Shown: one piece after another, positions 1 to 8,582 of the stretch
Numbering within the stretch: the stretch's first letter is position 1
Layout: each line of letters opens with the position of its first letter
Source: Aliiglaciecola sp. CAU 1673
GTDB lineage: Bacteria; Pseudomonadota; Gammaproteobacteria; Enterobacterales; Alteromonadaceae
Reading direction: 5' to 3'
Assembly: GCF_029223185.1 (NCBI RefSeq)
Contig: NZ_JARHUG010000005.1
Span: forward strand, 124,001 to 188,000
Length of the DNA stretch: 64,000 nucleotides
Position numbers and translations under genes: made by a program
The notes under the pieces: generated by a model
Seen by the model: the letters and a program-made list of their open reading frames with translations, nothing else
Told to the model about the DNA's origin: nothing
Databases searched by the model: none

Positions 1-2
1 CA

Positions 3-1094
3 ATTGCCAGACTTTCTTCAGACTTTACTTTGCTCACTGAAACGTCCTCGGGTGGAGTAGTGGCGGCCGAGCATACCTATTCCTATCAGATCAAGTTAGA
101 TCAGTGGTTAGTAGACGAGTTACCAGCCGGTACCAGTCTGCTGGCCGAGTATCGCGTTTTTCATAGTGCAACCACCTGGAGCAAACAGTTTGAGTCCGAA
201 ATGGACAATGGAGATGCATCAGGGAAGTGGGTACTGCCAATACCCATGGAGTTTCCTTTACTCGGCGGGAAAGTAGCACAGGACTACATGCCAGACATGC
301 TGAACTTAAAAGAAGACGGTACTGTAGAATTTACTCTGGCAACCAATCTGAATGGCGTAACCTGGTCTGCTAACGATGGGGCAATAACACTGTCCAATGT
401 TCAAGAAAATGGCATTAGTTATCGCTACACACCTTACAAAAAAAGAGGAAATCAATACCTGACTCTTATCGAAAGATACCAGGGCAATCAATTGCTCTCT
501 TCCTTCAGCCGTCTTGTAACAAAGGTAGATAGTGCGGTCCACGACGCTTTTGTTCAGGATATGATCACCGAATTACCTGAATTCTACCTAGCACACAGTG
601 GTTCAGTTGTACCCTCTCGCTGGAATGGAGAACTACTGACAACGCCAAATGTATTTGGTTATCAGTTCAATACTGATGGCAGCGCAAAGAATGTTGCCGC
701 AGGTTATACGGACCCGTTTAACGAAACGGGTATAGAACTTAGATCTCTTCAATGGAACTGGCAATTAACGGGCAACCTTCTGACGTTATCCAGATACGAA
801 CCGAATTGGATGTTACATATTGACCGGCACTGGTATGTTCTGGATAGGGAAGAGAAAGGAAGATATGTACTACTGGAATGGGCGACCTGGAACTCAACAG
901 ATGAGATGGGTCTGCGTGTGGCACCCAGACTCAATATTATTGAGAAAACAAGCCTGGCCCTATGGCCTGATTTATGGAATGGAACTGACGAAGGTAACTA
1001 TATACCGGCAGAAACCGCTTCCCCTGAAGACATAAAAGCTTTGATGGTAGAGATAGGTCAACCATTAGCGATCTTTAATAAGTTCATCCACTGA
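3..1094 (+). CDS. Unrecognised protein, 3' part only
   Basis: The reading frame is open from the window edge to a TGA at 1092-1094, with no convincing start, so the gene begins outside the window. About 363 residues are visible. They are rich in aromatic and polar residues (many W, Y, N, T) and contain no Cys or obvious transmembrane segment in the visible part, which would fit an exported or surface protein made of beta-rich repeats. I recognise no domain or catalytic motif. It is followed by 280 bp without a gene. Function is not assignable from this fragment; the reading frame itself is convincing because of its length and codon use similar to its neighbours. Confidence 0.75.
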   Translation: MARLSSDFTLLTETSSGGVVAAEHTYSYQIKLDQWLVDELPAGTSLLAEYRVFHSATTWSKQFESEMDNGDASGKWVLPIPMEFPLLGGKVAQDYMPDMLNLKEDGTVEFTLATNLNGVTWSANDGAITLSNVQENGISYRYTPYKKRGNQYLTLIERYQGNQLLSSFSRLVTKVDSAVHDAFVQDMITELPEFYLAHSGSVVPSRWNGELLTTPNVFGYQFNTDGSAKNVAAGYTDPFNETGIELRSLQWNWQLTGNLLTLSRYEPNWMLHIDRHWYVLDREEKGRYVLLEWATWNSTDEMGLRVAPRLNIIEKTSLALWPDLWNGTDEGNYIPAETASPEDIKALMVEIGQPLAIFNKFIH

Positions 1095-1330
1095 TCAACA
1101 AGCCAAGCAAACGCTGTTTAGTAGTTGGAGATTGTAATAGGGGCAGAGCATAGGCTGCCCCTATTGCAAAGGCTCAACAAATGCCTATCACTAACTACTG
1201 TATGATCGGACGTTTAACTTGGTAAACTGAACAAGTGTGGGTTTAGATAGTAATCTTAAAAGCTCGGTTAGCTGGGACATGGATTCCCGCAAACTACAGC
1301 GGGAATGGCAAACCTTTAAGCCCTGATGAC

Positions 1331-1376
1331 TCTCTTTCCTCTTCTGTGCTCTCAGCGCCTCTGCGGTGAAAAAATC
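1331..1376. repeat. Degenerate dispersed intergenic repeat, copy 1
   Basis: A C/T-rich segment ends in CTCTGCGGTGAAAAAA and resembles one arm of the inverted repeat between purH and purD (37691-37763) and the short segment at 4207-4230. All copies lie next to stop codons or in intergenic DNA. It lies between the first partial gene and the solute-binding-like gene, in a 280-bp gap where I see nothing else. Confidence 0.4.
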
Positions 1377-2136
1377 AAGCCGACTCAGGCAACTCCACAA
1401 ATTCGGTAGTGCAGTCAGTGGCTAGCTCATTAATAAAGGTATCGAAGGCATTGAAGTCGCCGCGTTGATGCATTTGCTTAATAGAATCGGCTAGGGCTGG
1501 CAGCTTAGCTTGGTGTTTTTTATTGACAAGGTGGTAGCTTACTACCTTTAAGTTACGCTCTTTGCGGTAATAAATTTTTGCCAAATCACTGCCACAAAGT
1601 TGCGTAGAAATCAGTTTTTTATTGCCAATCAGCGCATCAACCACGCCATTGGTCAGGAGTTTTCCCATAAAGGAAATGTTGTGCTCAAACAGGCAATTTA
1701 ACAGATATTTTTCGCAGTACGGTCGGGCGGCCTGAAAACCGCCCGTCACCGAATAAAATAAGGCTTTATCCTTCTTGCATTTGTTCGGATCCAGACAGAA
1801 CCAATAGGCATAATGATCGAGCATGGGTGTGCTGACGGCGAACAGGTTGGGGTAGTCTTCGGCAACCCAATGCGCTCTGCCTGCCTCGGCGTCTATTTCC
1901 AAGTTATTGGCCGATTGCAGGCCGCGTTTGGAAGGTAAAAAGCGCAACTTAGGCTGTATGCCCAGCGGCGCGTACATGGTGTTGAAAAGGGACTCGATGA
2001 TTTCCCGGCTTTTTTCACCCGCGTAGGCACTGTTAACGCCAATCACATAGTTCTCGTCATTGGCATTGGCATTGGCATTGGCATTGGCAGCGCTGCCTTG
2101 CAGCAAAAACAGAGCCAGGAAAACAATTCTTATCAA
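1375..2136 (-). CDS. Periplasmic solute-binding-like protein
   Basis: A protein of about 253 residues resembling the SBP_bac_3 (amino-acid-binding) fold often found as orphan periplasmic proteins in Alteromonadales. It starts with a signal peptide (basic start, then FLALFLLQG) followed by five Ala-Asn repeats at the presumed cleavage region. I choose the TTG at 2136 because GGAGG lies 6 bases upstream. The longer reading frame would begin with a TTG at 2181 inside the terminator hairpin of the upstream peptidase gene. No ABC permease or ATPase is nearby, so a transport role is uncertain; a sensing or orphan binding role is equally possible. The paired Cys residues (for example in the DPNKCKK and RPYCEK regions) may form disulfides. 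Confidence 0.7.
   Translation of the reverse strand: MIRIVFLALFLLQGSAANANANANANDENYVIGVNSAYAGEKSREIIESLFNTMYAPLGIQPKLRFLPSKRGLQSANNLEIDAEAGRAHWVAEDYPNLFAVSTPMLDHYAYWFCLDPNKCKKDKALFYSVTGGFQAARPYCEKYLLNCLFEHNISFMGKLLTNGVVDALIGNKKLISTQLCGSDLAKIYYRKERNLKVVSYHLVNKKHQAKLPALADSIKQMHQRGDFNAFDTFINELATDCTTEFVELPESA
2059..2088. repeat. Hexanucleotide tandem repeat, five units
   Basis: Five perfect copies of ATTGGC (plus strand), read as Ala-Asn repeats on the minus strand, just after the signal-peptide core of the solute-binding-like protein. The 6-bp unit keeps the reading frame when copy number changes, so slippage would change only the length of the mature N-terminus. Confidence 0.9.
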
Positions 2137-2156
2137 CAGCAACCTCCGGTACCTTG

Positions 2157-2180
2157 AAAATGGCGGCCTGGTGGCCGCCA
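2157..2180 (-). terminator. Rho-independent terminator of the S9 peptidase gene
   Basis: A perfect 8-bp stem (TGGCGGCC with GGCCGCCA, 4-base loop) lies 5 bp past the peptidase stop and is followed on the minus strand by TTTT. It separates the peptidase from the downstream solute-binding-like gene, and argues against a start codon at 2181 for the latter. Confidence 0.75.
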
Positions 2181-2185
2181 ATCAG

Positions 2186-4114
2186 TTATAAATGTGTTTT
2201 CAAAAACGACAAATAAGCTTCCTGGGCGGTGATGCGGTTAGCTTTTTTGCGGAAACCATGGCCTTCGTCATCGAACAACACGTATTCCACCGGCACATTA
2301 TTGGCCCGGATAGCCGCCACCATTTCATCGCTTTCTACTTGAAGTACCCTAGGATCGTTGGCCCCTTGCACCACCAACACCGGCTTTTTCACCTTGTCTG
2401 CGTGGAACAAAGGAGAAATACGATGCAGACGCTCTTTATCGGTAGCCGGGTCGCCTAACTCATCATACAGATACTGTCTGAATGATTCCCACCAAGGCGG
2501 AATACTCTCCAAGGTTCTGACCCAGTTGGTAACACCGAAGATATTAATCCCCAGTTGGAATTCATCGGTAAAGGTCATGGCCGCCATGGTCAGATAGCCG
2601 CCGTAGCTACCGCCCATCACCACGATTTTTTCATTATCTATCCAATCCAGTGATTGCAGGTACTTTTTGCCGAAAACAATGTCCTGTAAGTCATCTTCGC
2701 CATGACGCTTGTCATCCAAATGGAAAAAGGTTTTGCCATAACCATTGGAGCCACGGTTGTTAACCCCCAGCACGGCATAACCATGGTTAACCAGATGCTG
2801 CATCAGCGCGTTGTAACCTTTGCGGGTTTGTCCGCCGGGTCCGCCATGGATAAAGATAATACCCGGCACTTTGTTATCTGCACTGGCTTGCTTGGGTTTA
2901 AACAGCAAGGAAGGGATTTCCAGCTCATCAAAGCTCTTATAGCGAATCACTTCGCTGCTGACCAGATGGATTTCGTCCATCGCTGGCGACAGGCTGTTGG
3001 TCAGCCGCTTTGCATTCTCTGCACCAATACTAAGGCTATACAGGTTTGACGGAGATACGTCTGAGTTGATGTAAAACACCAGGTGCTTTTCATCCTTGGA
3101 AAAGTTAACTCCGTTTAAATCCCCCTCTGGCAATGCCGGCAAGATCAATGCCTTACCCGTTGTGGTATCGACTATATCCAGCTTGGTCTGGGCATCGGCA
3201 TTAATACCGGCAACCCGGTACTTACCATTCTCAGAAAAATAGTAAAAAGCCACGTCCCAATCAGCGGCATATTCTTGTGTGGTCGTACCGCTGCTTAGTT
3301 CGTAACGATAGGCCTGGCTGAATTCGCTGCCCTGGTCACTACCAAAGATTAAGTACTGGTTGTCTGGCGTGAAGGTATAAGCAGCATGAGTAACATTGCC
3401 TTCATGCGGGGTGATATGTTTTGGCGATTTGTCCTCTGCGTTCAGATCGACAATAAAGAGATCATCATCGGCATTGGTATTGACCTTAGAGATAACAACC
3501 CAGCGACCATCATCGCTGACGCTTTGCAGTCCAAGCGCATCGGTATTCTCAAATATTAAGGCGCGAGAAAAATCCTCGATATTGTAGAGGTAAAGATCCA
3601 TGGCCTTGTTGTCACGCTCGTTGGTGGCCACAAAGAACTGTTTATCGTTGTTGTGCCAGCCATAGAACAGCGCACGATGACCTTCTCCCGGGGTGATATC
3701 GGTGGCTGCACCATCTGCGTTTAGCACGTAGAGATGGTTGAGTTCATTACCGCCCTGATCGGAGGAATACAAAATGCGGTCATCGGCCGGAAACCAACTC
3801 AGGCCGTTGATACTATCGGTGTCTGAATGGGTAAGCTGCGTCGGCGCACTGCCATCAAGGGGATAGCGATAAGCATTAAAAACACCGCTGGCATCACTGG
3901 TTACCAACGCCGCACTGCCATCATGATTAATGGCGCTACCAAACAGGGTGGTGGTCTCGAAGAACTCTGCGGCAGAATATTGTTTAAAGGGTTTTTCGAC
4001 AGTCTTTGGTGCTTCAGCAGTGATCTGTGCTTGTTCCTGGGGTGCCTGACTGCAGGCCAGCAGCGTGCCACCCAGTAGCAACACACAACCGATGCGTTGA
4101 ATCTGTCCCATCAT
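2186..4114 (-). CDS. S9 family prolyl oligopeptidase-like lipoprotein
   Basis: A secreted serine peptidase of the prolyl oligopeptidase/dipeptidyl aminopeptidase group, probably cleaving small peptides in the periplasm. The N-terminus is a lipoprotein signal with lipobox LLAC (Cys about residue 21). Residues about 50-390 form a WD40/propeller-like region, followed by an alpha/beta-hydrolase domain. The catalytic triad is visible: Ser in GGSYGGY (about 503), Asp in GANDPRV (about 587), His in DEGHGF (about 619). Length 642 is normal for the family. The gene ends at a strong terminator, so it is probably transcribed alone. Substrate specificity cannot be read from the sequence. Confidence 0.93.
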   Translation of the reverse strand: MMGQIQRIGCVLLLGGTLLACSQAPQEQAQITAEAPKTVEKPFKQYSAAEFFETTTLFGSAINHDGSAALVTSDASGVFNAYRYPLDGSAPTQLTHSDTDSINGLSWFPADDRILYSSDQGGNELNHLYVLNADGAATDITPGEGHRALFYGWHNNDKQFFVATNERDNKAMDLYLYNIEDFSRALIFENTDALGLQSVSDDGRWVVISKVNTNADDDLFIVDLNAEDKSPKHITPHEGNVTHAAYTFTPDNQYLIFGSDQGSEFSQAYRYELSSGTTTQEYAADWDVAFYYFSENGKYRVAGINADAQTKLDIVDTTTGKALILPALPEGDLNGVNFSKDEKHLVFYINSDVSPSNLYSLSIGAENAKRLTNSLSPAMDEIHLVSSEVIRYKSFDELEIPSLLFKPKQASADNKVPGIIFIHGGPGGQTRKGYNALMQHLVNHGYAVLGVNNRGSNGYGKTFFHLDDKRHGEDDLQDIVFGKKYLQSLDWIDNEKIVVMGGSYGGYLTMAAMTFTDEFQLGINIFGVTNWVRTLESIPPWWESFRQYLYDELGDPATDKERLHRISPLFHADKVKKPVLVVQGANDPRVLQVESDEMVAAIRANNVPVEYVLFDDEGHGFRKKANRITAQEAYLSFLKTHL

Positions 4115-4206
4115 AAATCCTTGTTGTGGTTATAGATTTGATTCCAGAGCCAGTATCAGAAATATTGATGAAAATATCTACAGTTAATACGGTCACAAAG
4201 CACAAC

Positions 4207-4230
4207 ACCTCTCTTCTCTGCGGTTAAAAC
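4207..4230. repeat. Degenerate dispersed intergenic repeat, copy 2
   Basis: A short segment with CTCTGCGGTTAAAA sits directly behind the apbE stop codon. It resembles the tail of the segments at 1331-1376 and 37737-37770. The similarity is short, so the assignment is tentative. Confidence 0.25.
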
Positions 4231-5196
4231 CTATTCCATGCCCAATCCAGAGGAATAATGCAACTTGCGTTGGCTATCCAGAATAATGGCCTCATAGCCT
4301 GGCGTGCGGTTAATCAAATCGATACCGTCTTTCACCCCAAGTACAAACACTGAGGTGGAAAGGGCATCATTTAGTGTGCTGCTTGGCCCCATGATCGATA
4401 CCGATTGCACCTCATGGGTGGATTTTCCGGTTTTCGGCGACAATATATGGTGATAACGCTCGCCACCTTCTTCAAAGAAACGTTCATAGTCACCAGAAGT
4501 AGAAAGCGCGGAGTCTTCCAACGGCATCACGACCGCTTGCTTGTCCGGGTTTCTAGGGTCGCGAATGCCCACCATCCAGGGACGGCCGCGTCTGTCCCCC
4601 AACAAGCGGGTATCGCCACCGGCCGTCACCAGGGCGTGTTTAAAGCCCATTTTCTGTAACCTTTCGATGGCTTTATCCACCGCATGACCTTTAGCAATGC
4701 CGCCCAGATCGATTTTTACATTGTTGTGCGCGAATTGGATGCTTTGCTGTTCAGGATCCAGCAACAAATGGTGGTAATTAATGGCCGGTAACTGCTCGGC
4801 TATCTGCGTATCGCTGGGTTTTTGTTTAGCGCGGTAATCGTACAAAAAGCCGATACTGGCGAAGGTGATATCAAAAGCCCCCGCGGTTTTTTCCGAGATA
4901 TCAACAGAAAGGGCAATAAGCGCAAAAAGCTCCTGACTGACAGAAACCGGTCTCTGGGCGGCGTTTGCATTAACCCGGGACAACTCGCTGGTGGCAATAT
5001 AGGGGCTCATCAGCTGATTGATGCGCTGCATCTCGGCAAACACGGCTTCAATCCCTTTGCGGCCTTGCTCTTCCTGCTCTGCCCACAGCTGCACTTCGAT
5101 ATTGGTGCCCATAATAGCGGCGCTGTCCTGAACCCACTGGGCATTGGCAGCGAACACTATCAATAAGCTCAAAAGGGGAAGTAAAAAGCGTGACAT
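4231..5196 (-). CDS. apbE: FAD:protein FMN transferase ApbE
   Basis: Transfers FMN from FAD to Thr/Ser of target flavoproteins such as NqrB, NqrC and RnfG subunits, in the periplasm. The 321-residue protein has an N-terminal signal peptide (LLPLLSLLIVFAANA), then the ApbE core: MGTNIEV near residue 30, the AFDITF segment, DLGGIAKGHAVDKA (about 175-190), VTAGGDTR, and the C-terminal HHILSPKTG and NDALSTSVFVLG motifs with the metal- and FAD-binding residues. It lacks the lipobox Cys seen in many homologues. It lies 60 bp behind prpE, separated by a likely terminator. No nqr or rnf genes are in the window. Confidence 0.93.
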   Translation of the reverse strand: MSRFLLPLLSLLIVFAANAQWVQDSAAIMGTNIEVQLWAEQEEQGRKGIEAVFAEMQRINQLMSPYIATSELSRVNANAAQRPVSVSQELFALIALSVDISEKTAGAFDITFASIGFLYDYRAKQKPSDTQIAEQLPAINYHHLLLDPEQQSIQFAHNNVKIDLGGIAKGHAVDKAIERLQKMGFKHALVTAGGDTRLLGDRRGRPWMVGIRDPRNPDKQAVVMPLEDSALSTSGDYERFFEEGGERYHHILSPKTGKSTHEVQSVSIMGPSSTLNDALSTSVFVLGVKDGIDLINRTPGYEAIILDSQRKLHYSSGLGME

Positions 5197-5231
5197 AAAA
5201 AATCCCGGGGAAAGAGTGGCTACTCTACCCC
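5197..5231 (-). terminator. Likely terminator behind prpE
   Basis: On the minus strand an imperfect stem (GGGG-TAGAGT with ACTCT-TT-CCCC, loop AGCC) is followed by GGGATTTTTT just before the apbE start codon. It probably ends prpE transcription and may attenuate apbE. Confidence 0.5.
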
Positions 5232-5256
5232 AGGAAGTAGGTAAAGTTTAGGGCTA

Positions 5257-7170
5257 TCAGATGGCCCTGGCTAAATCGGGTGTGTTGATAAGTCCCTGCT
5301 CACGCATCACCCGTTCGATTTGAACGATGCTATCCGGATCTTCGATGGTGGATGGCAGGCTGTATTCCTGTCCCGCGGCCATCTGCCGCAGTAGCTTGCG
5401 CAGGATCTTACCGGAACGGGTCTTAGGCAACTTTTGCACTTTTAAAGCTTTTTGGAAACAAGCAACCGGGCCGATTTCGGCGCGTACTTTGGCCACCAAT
5501 TCGGACTCCAGTTGGGCATCTTGTATATCCTGACCGTCCTTCAGCAGCACCAGTCCCACCGGAATTTGTCCCTTGATGGGACAGGTCACGCCAATCACCG
5601 CACATTCGGCAACAGCCGGGTGCGCAGCCACCACTTCTTCCATTTCACCGGTGGACAGTCGATGCCCGGCCACATTGATCACATCATCGGTACGGCCCAT
5701 CACAAAGAGATAACCGTCTTTATCCAGACAACCACCGTCGCCGGAATTGTAATAGCCGGGATAATCAGACAAATACCCCTCTTTGAAACGCTGAACATCA
5801 CCCCAGATGGTGGGCAAACAGCCAGGCGGCAGCGGCAGCTTGATGGCAATCGCGCCTTGCTGACCAGCAGGTACGAGCCGACCTTGCTCATCCAACACCT
5901 GCACATTAAAACCAGGCACCGGCAAAGTGGCCGAGCCGGGTTTAGGCGCATGGGGCTCCAAGCCCATAGGGTTGGCGCAGATGGGCCAGCCGGTCTCGGT
6001 TTGCCACCAATGATCCACCACTGGTTTGCCGGTATGCTCTGTGGTCCATTCATAGGTGGGGGGATCCAGACGCTCACCGGCCATATAGATGGTTTTCAGG
6101 CAGCTGATATCGTGTTTTTTCAAATAGTTCGCTTCTGGGTCTTCTTTGCGAATAGCACGAAAGGCCGTAGGCGCAGCAAACAACACTTTTACGCCATACT
6201 CTTGCACCACCCGCCAAAAGGCACCGGGATCTGGGGTACGCACCGGTTTACCTTCGTACAACAAGGTGGTGCATCCAGCCAGTAGTGGGCCGTAAACAAT
6301 ATAGGAATGGCCCACAACCCAGCCCACATCGGATGCGGCCCAGAATACGTCGCCTGGCTGCATATCGTAAATCGCCTGCATGGAGTAATGCAGTGCCACC
6401 GCATGACCACCGTTATCACGCACCACGCCTTTGGGTTTGCCCGTAGTGCCGGACGTGTAGAGGATATAAAGAGGGTCACTGGCCAGCACTGGCAGCCAGG
6501 CTGCGGGTTTGGCAAGCGCCACGGTTTCCTGCCAGTCCTGATCGCGACCGGCCACCAAGGCGGCTTTTGCCTGTTCACGCTGCAATAACAGGCAGCTTTG
6601 TGGCTTGTGCTTTGCTTGATTAATGGCTTCATCCAATATGGGCTTGTAAGCAATGATCTTATTCACTTCGATACCACAAGAGGCACTTAACACCATCTTC
6701 GGCTTGGCATCGTCTATGCGCACCGCCAGCTCATGGGCAGCAAAGCCACCAAATACCACAGAGTGGATGGCACCCAGCCTTGCCACCGCCAGCATTGCCA
6801 TCACCGCCTCGGGGATCATCGGCATATAGATGATCACCCGATCGCCTTTTTCCACCCCTTGGGCTTTGAGTACCCCCGCCAATAAAGCCACTTCATCACG
6901 TAGCTCGCGATAGCTGTATTGCCTTTTGCTACCGGTCACCGGCGAATCATAAATCAGGGCAATCTGCTCGCCACGCCCTATCTCAACATGATGATCCAAA
7001 GCCATATAGGCGGTATTCATGCGACCATCGGCAAACCAACGGTCAATACCATTGTCATCCGTCGACAATATAGTGGTGGGGGGATTGAACCAGGGAAGAC
7101 CGGCGGCCTGCTCAGCCCAAAAAGCTTCAGGACGTTGGATGGATGCTTGATATTCGGTTTGATAAGACAT
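5257..7170 (-). CDS. prpE: Propionyl-CoA synthetase PrpE
   Basis: Activates propionate to propionyl-CoA through an acyl-AMP intermediate. The 637-residue protein has the acyl-CoA synthetase features in order: the N-terminal ACAS segment, the P-loop YTSGTTGKPKG (about residue 242), HWWQTETGWP, NSGDGGCLDKDGY and GRTDDVINVAGH, and the C-terminal PKTRSGKILRK with the catalytic, acetylatable Lys. The ATG at 7170 follows AGGTGG at a good distance and is preferred over the GTG four codons upstream. PrpE and the related acetyl-CoA synthetase differ subtly; the DHWWQTETGWPI segment and overall length favour PrpE. Other methylcitrate-cycle genes are absent here, and a MarR-type regulator precedes it on the same strand. 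Confidence 0.9.
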   Translation of the reverse strand: MSYQTEYQASIQRPEAFWAEQAAGLPWFNPPTTILSTDDNGIDRWFADGRMNTAYMALDHHVEIGRGEQIALIYDSPVTGSKRQYSYRELRDEVALLAGVLKAQGVEKGDRVIIYMPMIPEAVMAMLAVARLGAIHSVVFGGFAAHELAVRIDDAKPKMVLSASCGIEVNKIIAYKPILDEAINQAKHKPQSCLLLQREQAKAALVAGRDQDWQETVALAKPAAWLPVLASDPLYILYTSGTTGKPKGVVRDNGGHAVALHYSMQAIYDMQPGDVFWAASDVGWVVGHSYIVYGPLLAGCTTLLYEGKPVRTPDPGAFWRVVQEYGVKVLFAAPTAFRAIRKEDPEANYLKKHDISCLKTIYMAGERLDPPTYEWTTEHTGKPVVDHWWQTETGWPICANPMGLEPHAPKPGSATLPVPGFNVQVLDEQGRLVPAGQQGAIAIKLPLPPGCLPTIWGDVQRFKEGYLSDYPGYYNSGDGGCLDKDGYLFVMGRTDDVINVAGHRLSTGEMEEVVAAHPAVAECAVIGVTCPIKGQIPVGLVLLKDGQDIQDAQLESELVAKVRAEIGPVACFQKALKVQKLPKTRSGKILRKLLRQMAAGQEYSLPSTIEDPDSIVQIERVMREQGLINTPDLARAI

Positions 7171-7314
7171 GGCGTTGCCCACCTGTGTTGCTCAACTTGG
7201 CACTTGCAATAAACAAGGCTGCATAGGGCAAACTGTAGACAATATTGGCTTAAAATAGCATTAGACTTAAGGCTAATGCCTGGATTGTCGACATTTCATA
7301 AAAAGGCGCAGATG

Positions 7315-7749
7315 TTAGTGATGCGCTTCCAGCGCTTGGTTCACCTTTGCCAGGTTATTCAATAACTTGTTAAGCTTATTCTTACCCAATCCCTCTGCCA
7401 GGTAGCTGTCGAGCTCTGACAGTAGCGCCCTGGCTTGCGACATCAATTGTTCACCTTTTGCGGTAAACAGGATTCTCTTCTGCCTGCCGATATCGTCTTC
7501 CTGCTGAAGATAACCAGCATGGCAGAGTTCCTTGGCGGTTTTGGCCACCATCTGACGAGAGACTCCTAAGTTTCTGGCAATTTCAGACCCATAGTTGACA
7601 CCACATTCCAAAGCGCCGAGAAAACCCAGCAGCGAAGGGGTAATGCCCGAATAGCCCTTCTCCTGAAGTTTCATGGCCAACAACTTGGCGACCTGATCAT
7701 TGACACGCGCGGTTGCCTGCACCAACTGGAGTGACTGACTCTCTACCAT
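7315..7749 (-). CDS. MarR family transcriptional regulator
   Basis: A winged-helix regulator of about 144 residues: helical dimerisation ends and a central wHTH (SEIARNLGVSRQMVAKTAKELCHAGYL, shown by the helix-turn-helix spacing) with the wing DDIGRQKRILFT. The ATG at 7749 follows AAGGCGG by 7 bases; an ATG at 7782 lacks a ribosome site. It is divergent from a small membrane protein gene, and a 9-bp inverted repeat (7801-7829) lies between them, so it probably represses itself and that neighbour. MarR proteins normally respond to small aromatic or oxidising ligands; the ligand here is unknown. It may also influence prpE, which lies 145 bp downstream on the same strand. Confidence 0.88.
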   Translation of the reverse strand: MVESQSLQLVQATARVNDQVAKLLAMKLQEKGYSGITPSLLGFLGALECGVNYGSEIARNLGVSRQMVAKTAKELCHAGYLQQEDDIGRQKRILFTAKGEQLMSQARALLSELDSYLAEGLGKNKLNKLLNNLAKVNQALEAHH

Positions 7750-7800
7750 TGGCACGCCGCCTTTTGTAAACCTTGTTGACATATTGGTTTTACACCCCTA

Positions 7801-7829
7801 ACCTTATGTCAACCAAGTATACATAAGGT
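7801..7829. promoter_or_regulatory. Probable MarR operator, 9-bp inverted repeat
   Basis: ACCTTATGT (7801-7809) and ACATAAGGT (7821-7829) form a perfect inverted repeat with an 11-base spacer in the gap between the divergent marR-like gene and the membrane protein gene. The right arm overlaps the likely ribosome site of the membrane protein gene. On the minus strand TTGACA of a possible -35 overlaps the left arm. Operator function is inferred from position and symmetry. Confidence 0.65.
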
Positions 7830-7836
7830 ACATGAG

Positions 7837-8250
7837 ATGGTCACTCTACAACGGATATTGCAGGCGAATGGCCTCAGCTGCTTGCTCTTCGGACTCGCTT
7901 TCCTGGTTGTACCCAACGATATTGGTATGTTCCTTGGTGCTGAAGAACCGGCGCCCGCTCTTGCTTTTCAGCTGGTAGGTAGCATATTGCTTTTTAATGG
8001 CTTGCACCTCTGGTGGGCAGCCAGCCGGGCGGTGGTAAGCAAGTGGCTGGTGTTGTATTTTTCTTTGGGGGACCTTTTGTGGGTGATTGGCTCACTGGCT
8101 TTACTGATTAATGGTCTTTGGATTACCACAGATGCAGGAATAGCCGCCACCTTGGTCGTTGCAGTCATGGTTGGGGTGTTTGGGGTACTGCAACTCAAAC
8201 ACCTTATATCGCAGGCCCCATCAGGCCAGGCGCGCGCCGTTGGGCAATAA
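7837..8250 (+). CDS. Small four-helix membrane protein
   Basis: A 137-residue inner-membrane protein with four hydrophobic segments (about residues 12-32, 42-60, 68-90, 102-122) and short polar loops. The family is not identified. The layout resembles small DoxX/SPW-like or uncharacterised membrane proteins seen next to MarR regulators. Its ATG follows TAAGG, which is also one arm of the inverted repeat that I take to be the MarR operator, so binding there would block expression. The last 30 bp overlap the end of the convergent csaA gene. Possible roles include export or protection against the MarR ligand, but nothing in the sequence shows this directly. Confidence 0.7.
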   Translation: MVTLQRILQANGLSCLLFGLAFLVVPNDIGMFLGAEEPAPALAFQLVGSILLFNGLHLWWAASRAVVSKWLVLYFSLGDLLWVIGSLALLINGLWITTDAGIAATLVVAVMVGVFGVLQLKHLISQAPSGQARAVGQ

Positions 8251-8559
8251 CATATCGACGCTTGCCAGTACTACTGAGCCATCAGGGCGATGCAAGCCGG
8301 TGACCAGACATTCGGACATAAAGGGGCCGATTTGCTTGGGCGGGAAGTTCACCACTGCCAGCACTTGCTTACCTAACAAATCCTCTTTGCTGTAGAGGTC
8401 GGTGATCTGGGCGCTGGATTTTCTGATGCCGACTTCCGCGCCAAAATCCACTTTAAGCTTAAAGGAAGGACGTCTGGCTTCGGGGAAATCTTCGACCTCG
8501 ATAATAGTGCCGACGCGAATATCAACTTTCTGAAAGTCATTCCAGTCTATGGTTTGCAT
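8221..8559 (-). CDS. csaA: CsaA-type tRNA-binding domain protein
   Basis: A 112-residue protein consisting of one tRNA-binding OB-fold domain, as in Bacillus CsaA and the C-terminus of bacterial methionyl-tRNA synthetase. Typical segments are DIRVGTI (near residue 13), [27 protein letters not shown] and LLPNG near the end. The ATG at 8559 follows AAGGA at 7 bases and gives the usual family length; an upstream in-frame start would add eight acidic residues. CsaA has been described as a chaperone or secretion-related protein, and its main biological role is unsettled. It lies behind the cupin gene and overlaps the end of the convergent membrane protein gene by 30 bp. Confidence 0.9.
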   Translation of the reverse strand: MQTIDWNDFQKVDIRVGTIIEVEDFPEARRPSFKLKVDFGAEVGIRKSSAQITDLYSKEDLLGKQVLAVVNFPPKQIGPFMSECLVTGLHRPDGSVVLASVDMLLPNGARLA

Positions 8560-8582
8560 ATCATCATCCTTGTCATCAAGCA

